A stretch of DNA of 11,355 nt. Origin: an uncultured cyanobacterium. Its GTDB lineage: Bacteria > Cyanobacteriota > Cyanobacteriia > Pseudanabaenales > Pseudanabaenaceae. Made by a program: the position numbers and the translations under genes. Below the pieces are notes generated by a model. That model did no database searches. It was not told the DNA's origin and was given only the letters and a program-made list of their open reading frames with translations. The stretch is from positions 1 to 11,355 of the forward strand of contig CAIJEA010000425.1 in the NCBI GenBank assembly GCA_903819605.1, given 5' to 3'. Numbering within the stretch: the stretch's first letter is position 1; each line of letters opens with the position of its first letter. Shown here in pieces: positions 1 through 9,100 of this stretch.

Positions 1-47
1 CGCCACTCTCTTCTGGGTTTGGCTTTTGCCCCAACATAACTGGCTAC

Positions 48-56
48 TGCTATAGT
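48..56 (+). promoter_or_regulatory. Possible extended -10 promoter element for devBC
   Basis: The sequence TGCTATAGT reads as an extended -10 box (TG, one base, then TATAGT, five of six matches to TATAAT). No good -35 hexamer sits 16-18 bases upstream; the best is TTGCCC at 26-31 with a long 19-base spacer. Transcription from here would give a leader of about 90 bases before devB. I found no GTA-N8-TAC (NtcA-type) site nearby. This is a motif match only and may be chance. Confidence 0.25.
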
Positions 57-139
57 CTAAATGTAGGATGCTTCATGCACCAAAAAGCTGATATAGCTTG
101 GTAAACTATTGGCTATCTTTGAGTCTGGGTTTAACAATT

Positions 140-148
140 GAGGTGAGG
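140..148 (+). promoter_or_regulatory. Ribosome binding site of devB
   Basis: The purine-rich sequence GAGGTGAGG contains two Shine-Dalgarno-like cores. The nearer one, GAGG at 145-148, ends five bases before the ATG at 154. It is the clearest ribosome binding site in the window and supports that start codon. Confidence 0.6.
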
Positions 149-153
149 AAAAT

Positions 154-1422
154 ATGCAGGTAGATGAACAGTCGGGTAAACAAGCTGAAAAGCTTACAGA
201 GTATAGTAATACATCTGAAGATATACAGAGTATCTCTCCCAGAAGCAGTCAAACTAGCAACATGAAGAATGCCATAGAACCCAAAAGACCGAACAAATTC
301 TTAATCCCTGCGATCGCGCTTGCCGTTGCCTCATTAGGTTTGAGTGTGTGGCTTGTGTTTGGACGCTCAAGCAACAACTCTTCCCAGACCGCATCAGTAC
401 CTGCAACCACTGGTAGTAAAGATCAGACAAAAGCCATTAGTGCCTTAGGTCGTTTGGAACCGCAGGGAGAAGTCATCAAAGTCGCTTCACCATCGGCTCT
501 GGGCACATCGCGTATTGTTAAGCTTATGGTCAAAGAAGGTGATGTCGTCAAGCAAGGACAAGTAATCGCCATATTGGATAGTTACGATAGCTCAGTGGCA
601 GCTTTGCTCCAAGCGCAAAGTCAAGCCCAAGAGAGCGATCGCAATCTTGCTAAAGTCCGTGCTGGCGCAAAAAGTGGTGATATTATCGCCCAAGAAGGTA
701 ATGTTCTGTCGGCGGCGGCTAACATCAAGTCTCTCGAAGCCAATGCTGCCAGAATTAAGGCTGAATTAGAAATTGCAGTTCGAGATTACAATCGCTTTTT
801 GCAAGTTTATAAAGAAGGTGCAATTTCTCAAACTGTTCTTGATACCTATCGGCTCAAAGTTGATACTTCACAGGGACAATTACTGCAAGCTCAGCAACAA
901 GTGCAGCAAGCACAATTTCAATTGCGTCAGTCACAGGGTCTACTAAATAGCGTCCAAGAAGTTCGCCCTATCGATGTGCAATATGCCGAAGCCCAATTAC
1001 AAACTGCGCTCGTCAATGTTAAAAAGGCTGAAGTTAATCTCGACCTATCCCAAGTACGTGCTCCTATTGATGGACAGATTCTCAAAATCCATTCTAAGAC
1101 TGGTGAAGTTGTCAGCCAGACAGATGGAGTTGTGGAGATTGGCAATACCAGCCAGATGTACGTGGTTGCTGAAATCTATGAAACTGATATCGGCAAAATC
1201 AAAGTTGGTCAAACTGCCACAATTGAGAGCGAAGCCTTTGAAGGCGGAATTACTGGAAAAGTCGATCGCATTGGTTTGCGGATTGCAAAAAATGATGTAC
1301 TCGGAACCGATCCCGCTGCCAAAACCGATGTACGAATCGTTGAAGTTAAGATTAAGCTTGATGACAGCACAAAGGTTTCAGGGCTTACCAATTTACAAGT
1401 CAGAGTCAAAGTTGAAGTTTAA
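154..1422 (+). CDS. devB: DevB-family ABC exporter membrane fusion protein (HlyD-type periplasmic adaptor)
   Basis: This 422-residue protein is the periplasmic adaptor of a DevBCA-type exporter. In heterocyst-forming cyanobacteria the family links the inner-membrane DevC/DevA pump to a TolC-like channel and exports heterocyst glycolipids; paralogues elsewhere carry other or unknown substrates. Visible parts are a polar cytoplasmic N-terminus (1-48), one membrane segment (about 49-70), and the first lipoyl half (about 94-142, with VKEGDVVKQGQ). A long Gln/Ala-rich coiled-coil hairpin follows (about 143-298), then the second lipoyl half (VRAPIDGQILKI, 301-312) and a beta-barrel part starting at about 333. 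The start is supported by a strong ribosome binding site. The stop lies 3 bases before devC, so the two are almost certainly co-transcribed. The family call is firm; the substrate cannot be read from the sequence. Confidence 0.93.
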   Translation: MQVDEQSGKQAEKLTEYSNTSEDIQSISPRSSQTSNMKNAIEPKRPNKFLIPAIALAVASLGLSVWLVFGRSSNNSSQTASVPATTGSKDQTKAISALGRLEPQGEVIKVASPSALGTSRIVKLMVKEGDVVKQGQVIAILDSYDSSVAALLQAQSQAQESDRNLAKVRAGAKSGDIIAQEGNVLSAAANIKSLEANAARIKAELEIAVRDYNRFLQVYKEGAISQTVLDTYRLKVDTSQGQLLQAQQQVQQAQFQLRQSQGLLNSVQEVRPIDVQYAEAQLQTALVNVKKAEVNLDLSQVRAPIDGQILKIHSKTGEVVSQTDGVVEIGNTSQMYVVAEIYETDIGKIKVGQTATIESEAFEGGITGKVDRIGLRIAKNDVLGTDPAAKTDVRIVEVKIKLDDSTKVSGLTNLQVRVKVEV

Positions 1423-1425
1423 TCT

Positions 1426-2811
1426 ATGATTCTTGCCGTACCTCTCGCTTGGTTACAGCTTACCTATGAAAAAAGCCGTCTTTTAGTGGCGATCGCAGGT
1501 ATTACCTTCGCTGTTGTCTTAATGTTCTTGCAACTTGGCTTTCGCGATGCACTCTTTAATAGTGCGATTCGACTACAAAGTAATCTAGTTGGTGATTTGG
1601 TAATTATCAGCCCTCAATCAACCAACCTTGTAGGAATGCGTAACTTCTCACAACGTCGCTTATATCAAGCCCTTGGCATGAATGAAGTTGCATCAGTCAA
1701 TCCATTGTATATAGCAACTGGTGCTTGGAAAATCAAAGAAGATCCTGCGGGACAAACTCGCAATATTTTAGTGTTAGGAGCAAATCCTGACGCTAAGGTT
1801 TTTAAAATGCCTGGAGCATTGTCAAATATCGATCGCGTCAAAACAGAAGATGTAGTTTTATTCGATCGTGCTTCTCGTGCAGAGTTTGGTCCAATTGTTG
1901 GTGAATGTGGCACGTTAGCACTAAAAGCTAATTTTAGTGATGAAGCTTTTGCTTGTAACAACTTAGTCACTCGCGAAGTAGCTAATCGAAAAATAATGAT
2001 TGGCGGGTTATTTGAGCTAGGTGCATCCTTTGCTGCTGATGGCTCGATGATTACTAGTGACACTAATTTCTTACGCATATTTGATACCCGCCGTTCGGGA
2101 TTGATTAATGTGGGGCTAATCAATCTACGTCCTGAGGCATCTCGCTTTGAGACAATGCGAAACTTTATTCTCACTCAACCTAGCGACACTGTAGTTTTAC
2201 CGCGCGAAAAGTTACAGCCTGACGGCAAACGGATTCGAGTGTTATATCAAGAAGTCATTGGTGCAGACGGAAAAGTAACTCTCAAAGAAAACCCAGACAA
2301 AGTGATTGTATCTAAATCCGATTTGACCGTTGACGATCTCAAAAAGACTGAGGATGCCGCGATCGATGATACGCGTATCTTAACTATGCAAGGCTATATA
2401 AACTTCGAGAAGGGTTATTGGCAAAAGAGTACCGCGATCGGCTTTATCTTTAGTCTTGGAACTGTCATGGGCTTTATCGTAGGCATCGTCATCGTATATC
2501 AAATTCTTTATACAGATGTTTCCGATCACCTTGCTGAATATGCAACCCTCAAAGCAATGGGGTACGGCAACCTATATTTAGCTCAGGTTGTAATTCAGGA
2601 AGCTTTTGTATTGTCAATTCTTGGTTTTATTCCCGGACTCGGCATTTCTTTCGGGCTTTATAATCTCACTAAAAATGCGACTCTACTTCCATTATATATT
2701 TGGGATAAGGCTATCCCCGTGATGATTTTGACCATTATTATGTGCGTGATCTCAGGCGCAATATCACTTCGTAAAGTTCAATCAGCAGACCCTGCGGAGA
2801 TTTTTGGATAG
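1426..2811 (+). CDS. devC: DevC-family ABC exporter permease (MacB/FtsX-like), with enlarged periplasmic domain
   Basis: This 461-residue inner-membrane permease pairs with DevB. It shows the MacB/FtsX plan: one N-terminal membrane helix (about 18-38), a large periplasmic domain (about 40-335), then three C-terminal helices (about 337-362, 390-412, 427-447). DevC hallmarks include FELGASFAADG, ITSDTNFLRIF, IVYQILYTDVSDHL followed by EYATLKAMGY, and the terminal SADPAEIFG. DevC proteins I know are about 385-390 residues. The extra length appears to lie in two periplasmic stretches: about 158-182, with cysteines 161 and 177 that could form a disulfide, and a charged stretch at about 262-318. 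There is no clear Shine-Dalgarno before the ATG, and the 3-base gap suggests translational coupling to devB. No ATP-binding subunit gene follows; the next gene is a sensor kinase. The family is certain; the effect of the insertions is unknown. Confidence 0.92.
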   Translation: MILAVPLAWLQLTYEKSRLLVAIAGITFAVVLMFLQLGFRDALFNSAIRLQSNLVGDLVIISPQSTNLVGMRNFSQRRLYQALGMNEVASVNPLYIATGAWKIKEDPAGQTRNILVLGANPDAKVFKMPGALSNIDRVKTEDVVLFDRASRAEFGPIVGECGTLALKANFSDEAFACNNLVTREVANRKIMIGGLFELGASFAADGSMITSDTNFLRIFDTRRSGLINVGLINLRPEASRFETMRNFILTQPSDTVVLPREKLQPDGKRIRVLYQEVIGADGKVTLKENPDKVIVSKSDLTVDDLKKTEDAAIDDTRILTMQGYINFEKGYWQKSTAIGFIFSLGTVMGFIVGIVIVYQILYTDVSDHLAEYATLKAMGYGNLYLAQVVIQEAFVLSILGFIPGLGISFGLYNLTKNATLLPLYIWDKAIPVMILTIIMCVISGAISLRKVQSADPAEIFG

Positions 2812-2832
2812 CGTTGCGAGCAGAAACTTATA

Positions 2833-2889
2833 CAAAACCCAAATAAATAGAGGTGGCGCTTCGCGCCACCTCTATTTATTTGGGTTTTG
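2833..2889. repeat. Perfect 27-bp inverted repeat with 3-base loop, REP-like element and possible devBC terminator
   Basis: The arms 2833-2859 and 2863-2889 are exact reverse complements around the loop TTC. The inner third is GC-rich (AGGTGGCGC paired with GCGCCACCT) and the outer two thirds are AT-rich, beginning CAAAACCC and ending GGGTTTTG. It begins 21 bases after the devC stop codon, so the transcript would form a very stable hairpin at the 3' end of devBC, with a T-rich right arm. That fits a terminator or an mRNA-protecting structure. The perfect symmetry and long arms also fit a dispersed palindromic repeat of the type common between genes in cyanobacteria. Copy number cannot be judged from this window. 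Confidence 0.85.
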
Positions 2890-2998
2890 ATTTGTCCTAG
2901 CTACTTTTTTAGTTTTAGTGGTTAAACTATAAGAAGAAATTTGCAAAAATGTTAGTAGCAGAAAACATACGTATTGGACTTACAAAAAAGAAGAATAT

Positions 2999-3024
2999 GT
3001 AGGGTAATTCATGAATTACCCTAC
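2999..3024. repeat. Perfect 26-bp palindrome without loop
   Basis: The half-site GTAGGGTAATTCA (2999-3011) is followed directly by its exact reverse complement (3012-3024), centred on ATTCATGAAT. From memory, palindromes built on GTAGGG-(C/T)AATTCATGAATT are scattered between genes in many cyanobacterial genomes, so this is most likely a mobile or dispersed repeat rather than a private operator. It lies 101 bases upstream of the kinase start codon and could influence that gene's transcription. Transcribed, it would form a hairpin with a small loop. Confidence 0.75.
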
Positions 3025-3125
3025 GTTAATAAGTTTTTAAAGCTATTTTTGCGTAATTTCTAACATCTTTAATAATTAGCTTAGCTTGTGTAGATAGTCG
3101 AACCTAGTAGCGTAGTAACTAAATC

Positions 3126-6100
3126 ATGATGGTCAACATACCTGAATATCAAGTTATTGAAAAAATTTATGAGAGTAGCAATTCCCAAATTTATCGAGGA
3201 ATTCGCATAGAAGATAACTTACCAGTAATTCTGAAAATATTAAATACAGAATTTCCTACTTCTGAAGTAATCGGACGATACAAATTAGAGTACGAAATCA
3301 CTCGAAGTCTAGCGTCAAATCTAGCGATCGATGCCTATGAGTTAAAGCAACATCAGCATATATTTACAATTGTATTAGAAGATTTTGGCGGTAAATCATT
3401 AGCCCAATTCTTGTCTGTAAAAAAGCTTAGCCATGTTGAATTTTTAACTTTAGCAATTCAAATTAGTGAAGCGGTGAGTCAAGTTCACGCCGCTAATATT
3501 ATTCATAAGGACATTAATCCATCGAATATAGTCTTTAATCCAGAAACAAAGCAATTAAAGATGATTGATTTTGGAATTGCTTCTACTTTACCCAGAGAAA
3601 CAATAGTACTCAATTATAACGAATTATTAGAGGGAACCTTAGCCTATATATCCCCTGAACAAACAGGGCGGATGAACCGATCGCTAGATTATCGCACTGA
3701 CATTTATTCAATGGGTGTAACTTTCTACCAAATGTTAACTGGGCAGTTACCGTTTGCATCAAAAGATCCATTGGAAATCATTCATCATCATTTAGCCCTA
3801 GAACCGATCGCACCTTATTTAATTGATCCTCAGATTCCCATAATGATGTCACGCATCGTTCTGAAACTATTAGCGAAAAATGCTGAGGATAGGTATCAGA
3901 GCGCATGGGGCGTGAAAGTCGATCTAGAAAAATGTCTTGAGCAGTTACAGATAGGAGGGGAAATAAAGTCTTTTGAATTAGCGCAACAGGATATTGCTGA
4001 TAGATTTCTAATTTCTGAAAAATTGTATGGCAGAGCAAAAGAAGTTGAGAGCCTATTGGCAGCATTTTCTAGAGTTACTGAGATTGATGGTATAGGCGAT
4101 CGCAGTGAAATAGTTTTGATCTCTGGGTATTCAGGTATTGGCAAGTCAAGATTGGTACAGGAAATTTATAAGCCGATCGCCAAAAGTCGAGGATATTTTA
4201 TATCTGGTAAATTCGATCAATATCAGCGTAATATTCCCTATTATGCATTTATTCAGGCTTTTCAGGGGTTGATCAAGCAATTACTAACTGAAGATGCCAA
4301 CAAATTAGATCAATGGCGATCGCAACTTATTTCTACCTTGAAATCCAATAGTCATCTAATTACTCAAATGATTCCGTCATTGGAGATGATTATTGGTAAA
4401 CAATCAGATAAATCTGTAATATCCACAGATAAGTCTATTAGTAATGAGCAAAATCGATTTAATCATGTTTTTCAAAATTTCATTAGTGTTTTTACGAAGC
4501 CAGAACATCCGCTAGTAATTTTTTTTGACGATCTGCAATGGGCAGATCGCGCTTCTTTAAAGTTGCTAGAAATGCTAGCAACTACAAACAAACAGCAATC
4601 TCTCCTTTTGATCGTTGCCTATCGAGATAATGAGGTAAATGCTACGCATCCGATGATGCAAACGATTGAGAATATCCATCAGTCTAATGGCAGGATCAGT
4701 CAACTTGCCTTATCAGAATTACAACTAACCGATATTAATCAGCTTGTAGCTGATTCTCTAAATTGTCTTAAGACAGATTCTTTCCTAATTGCCAAACTAT
4801 TACAACAAAAGACTTGTGGAAACCCCTTCTTTATGAATGAATTCCTAAAGTCACTATATAGCGAGAAATTACTAAGATTTGATTATCAATCCTGCAAATG
4901 GCAATGGTCGATCGCCCAAATTCAGGAACTAGAAATTACTGATAATGTTGTGGAGTTGATGGCTAAAAAAATCCAAAAACTTGGAGATCTCCCTCAACAG
5001 CTATTACAGATTGCCGCTTGTATTGGCAGTCAATTCGATCTTGAGACTCTAGTCTTTGTATCAGATTTAGAATATGTTGAAACTATTGATTGTCTCATCA
5101 GTGCGATCGCCGAAGGATTGATCATGACACTTGGTAACATGAGTCAATCACTTTATTACGGCATCGAACTAACTGGAGAGCGACCAGTCATCAGATATAA
5201 ATTTGTACACGATCGTATTCAACAAGCTGCATATTCTCTGATTTCCGATATCAACCCAGCAGCAATTCATCAGAGAATTGGTCAGCAGTTGCTTAAAAAC
5301 ACTTCTGAATCGGAACTTGAGGACAAAATTTTTGATATCGTCAATCACCTCAATCTCGCCCTAGGGCTTGTCACCAATCAGACCGATCGCGATCAGCTTG
5401 CTCGCCTCAATCTCATCGCTAGTCAGAAAGCCAAATCTTCAACTGCCTATAGTGCTGCCTTGAACTATGCCCAAATCGGTGTGCAATTGCTCACCGATGA
5501 AAGCTGGCACATGCAATACGATCTAACTCTAGAACTATATCAGACAGCAGTTGAAGTTGCCTTTTTGAACGGTAATTTCGCTCAGATGGAAGATTGGGCA
5601 GTAGTTATTTTAGATCGTAGTGAAACTCTACTTGATAAAATCAAGGTCTACGAGATTCAGATTCATGCATTTGTCGCCCAAAATCGGCGATTAGAAGCGA
5701 TCAAAATTGGAATTCAAACTTTAAATTTATTAGAGATAGAGCTTCCCATTCAAGTTTCGCAAACTGATGTCGGACTAGCGCTGCAAGACCTTCAAAGCTT
5801 TCTCTCAATTCATTGTGTTGATGACTTATTAGAGCTTCCGCTAATGACAGATGCGATCGCATTAGCAGGAGTCAATATTCTTCTAAGTATTGCGGCGGCA
5901 GCCTATGGGACTAATCCAGAACTATATATTCTGGTGGTACTGCAATTAGTTAAGCTATCGATCTCTAAAGGAAATGCCCAAGGTTCATCCTATGGATATG
6001 CTGCTTGTGGATTGATTCTCTGTGGATTAATGAATCAAATGGAACATGGTTTCCAGTTTGGGCAGTTATCCCTGAATTTGTTAGATCGATTTACATCTCA

Positions 6101-9100
6101 AGATTTGAGAGCGAAAACTCTTGTTTTAGTTAATGTATTCATTAAACATTGGAAATGCCATCTTCAAGAAACTTTACAACCTCTTTTAGATGCCTATACG
6201 GTTGGTATTGAAACAGGCGATTTTGAATTTGCAGCCTATGGATTATGTCTTTATAGTAATTATCTTTACTTTGCGGGTAGAGAGTTGGTCTTGTTGGAAC
6301 TGGAAATGTCTAACTATAGAATTCTCATCAGTCAAATAAAACAGCAAACAACTTTGACTTGGTTACTTATATACCATCAAACTATTCTAAATCTACTTGG
6401 AAAATCTCACGATCCCTGTAGCTTAATTGGTGAAGTATATAATGCGGAAATGATGGTATCAATACATGTGGAGACTGGCGATCGCATTTCTCTCTATATG
6501 GTGTACTTTCATCAGCTAATTCTTTGCTACATATTTGAAAATTACGATCGTGCTATTTGGAACGCCGAACAAATAATTCAGTATATAGAAGTGTCAATAG
6601 GAATAAAGTCTTATGCCTTATTTTATTTTTATGATGCGCTCACCAAGTTAGCTGTGTACGATCGTCTGCCGCAGATTGAGCGTGAAATCATTATGGCTGG
6701 CGTGGAAGCTAATCAAGAGAAAATGCAACTCTGGGCACATAATGCTCCGATGAATTATCTACATAAATGGCAGCTTGTAGAAGCAGAACGATATCGCGTC
6801 TCAGGACAAATTTTAGAAGCGATGGAAGCCTTTGACTTAGCGATCGCAGGTGCTCAGAAAAATGGCTATATCCAAGAAGAAGCCCTAGGCAATGAACTAG
6901 CCGCCAAATTTTACCTATCTCAAAATCGATTGACGATCGCTAAAGCCTATATGCATGAAGCAAGATATTGCTACCAGCAATGGGGGGCATTAGCTAAGGT
7001 CGAGCATCTAGAGAAGAATTATCAGGAAATTCTAGAAGTTACCTCAACTTATAAGAATCTAAGCAAAAAGTCTCTACGATTAAGTTCAATTCACTCCTCT
7101 TCAAGCAATTTAACCGAGATCGATCTTAAAACTGTAATAAAAGCTTCCAATGCCATAGCTAGTGAGATTCAACTTAACCAGCTTTTAGCAACATTAATGG
7201 CTATTCTCATTGAAAGTGCTGGAGCACAGACGGGCTACTTGCTTTTACCAACTAATTTGTCAAGTTATGAGGATTGGCGCATCGAAGCGATCAAGACTAT
7301 TTATGATGAGAGTGTGGCAGTCATGCAAGCAATTCCCATCGATCTAGTTATTGGCGATAGAAATTCTGCTTCAATTTCTCTAGTTCCAGTTTCTCTAATT
7401 AATTATGTTATTCGCACCCGCGAAAGAATTGTTTTAAATAATGCTACTCAAGTAGGCGATTTTCAAAACGATCCTTGGATTGTGCAGCACCAATTAAAAT
7501 CAATTATATGTATGCCAATGTTAAACCAAGGGAATCTGGTTGCAATTGTCATCTTAGAAAATAATCTTATCACTGATGCATTTACGCCAGAACGCATCGA
7601 AATCCTCAATTTACTCTCATCTCAAGCTGCTATTTCCATTCTTAAAGCTCGATTATTAAAGCAACAAGATGAATTAAATCGGTCTTTGCAAACAGAAATT
7701 TACGATCGCCAATTAGCCGAAAAAGAACGCGATCGCTTAATTGCGATCGTACAAGCCTCAACTGACATTATTGGAATTTCTTCATTACAGGGACAAGTAC
7801 TTTGGACTAATGCTCAAGCAAATCTTACCCAAGGACTAGATCCTAATGCAGATGTATCTAAGTTAGATATTCCAACTTATCATCCCTCATGGGCTTTAGA
7901 GATCATTCAAAATCAAGGCATTCCTTCAGCGATTAAAGAGGGAACTTGGCTAGGTGAAACGGCTTTATTAACCAATGAAGGTATAGAGATTCCAGTTTCG
8001 CAAATGATCATTGCTCATAAATCAGCCCAAGGTGAAGTGGAATATATATCTACGATTATGCGTGATATTAGTGAAGCCAAAGCGCGTGAAGCTGAACTTA
8101 GGCGCTCGGAAAAGACTTTGCAAAATTTAGTTGCTGGTACTGCGGCAGTCACAGGCAATGACTTTTTTATTGCCTTAGCAAAACATATTGCTGAAGCCTT
8201 GCATGTCAAATATGTTGTGGTCAGCGAGTTGGTTGACAAAGAACTAAATACTTTAGCCTATTGGGCTGATGGTGCAATCCACACCCCTATGACCTATGCG
8301 GTGGCGCGCACTCCCTGTGAAATAGTATTAAAAAATGGAGAATTTTTATGTAATAGTTCAGTGCAACAAATGTTTCCTGAAGATTTGGAATTAATCGAAA
8401 TGCAAGCAGATAGTTATATAGGAATCTCTCTCAACGATGATCAGGGCAACTCTATCGGCAATCTTTGTATTATGGATGTGCAACCTCTTCAGGATATAGA
8501 GAGGGCTAGGAATATTTTGCAAGTATTTGGAGCCAGAGCTTCCGCAGAATTACAACGCAAAGCCGCAAACGAAGCTCTTTATCAACTTAATCAATCCCTA
8601 GAATCTAGAGTAAAACAGCGAACATCTCAGCTAGAAGCAGCAAATAAAGAGCTTGAATCTTTCTCTTATTCCGTTTCTCACGACTTACGTGCGCCTTTAC
8701 GCGCAATCGATGGATTTTCACGGATGTTACAAGAAGATTATCGCGATCGCTTAGATAGTGAAGGGAATCGTTTCCTAAAAATTGTGCGCGACAATTCTAA
8801 ACGCATGGGTGAGTTGATTGACGATCTCTTAAATCTATCGCGCTTGAATCGGAAGGAAATGCATCGTCGGGTAGTCTTAGTTAATGAACTGCTCCAACAG
8901 GTATTAAGCGACTTACATTCAGCGATAGAAAATCGTCAGATTGAATTTATAATTGCTGATTTACCAAATTGCCAAGCTGATGCTTCTTTGCTAACTCAAG
9001 TTTGGATTAATCTATTATCAAATGCGATTAAATATACAAGTAAAACCGAAAATGCGATTATTGAAATCGGATTTCAAGTAATTGGTGACGAAGGATTGTA

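Larger units (their letters stand above)
2812..3125. other. Intergenic region between devC and the multidomain kinase gene, with two palindromic elements
   Basis: This 314-base non-coding stretch is AT-rich apart from its palindromes. It holds a 27-bp inverted repeat (2833-2889) and a 26-bp perfect palindrome (2999-3024), described separately. The promoter of the downstream kinase gene should lie here. The best match I can offer is TTGCGT at 3049-3054, a 16-base spacer, and AATAAT at 3071-3076, which is weak. TATAAG at 2928-2933 is another -10-like hexamer without a partner. No small open reading frame with a credible ribosome binding site is visible. Confidence 0.6.

Noticed and set aside
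1..153. Possible end of an upstream coding region
   Set aside because: All three forward frames meet a stop within about 105 bases and none shows a recognisable C-terminus, such as that of a DevA ATPase.
974..1429. A 151-codon plus-strand reading frame overlapping the end of devB
   Set aside because: It is a frame-shifted shadow of devB, whose own frame encodes the conserved second lipoyl half and beta-barrel. The overlapping frame shows no domain of its own.
1665..2174. A 169-codon open stretch on the minus strand inside devC
   Set aside because: It lies wholly opposite a well-supported DevC domain, has no recognisable motif, and its composition is what the complementary strand of devC would give.
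2999..3024. Operator for a dimeric repressor controlling the kinase gene
   Set aside because: Perfect symmetry over 26 bases and resemblance to palindromes scattered through cyanobacterial genomes favour a dispersed repeat; no regulator gene lies nearby to support an operator.
3953..3960. Strong Shine-Dalgarno-like AGGAGGGG inside the large kinase gene
   Set aside because: No ATG follows at a suitable distance and the nearby TTG is out of frame, so it does not mark an internal start.
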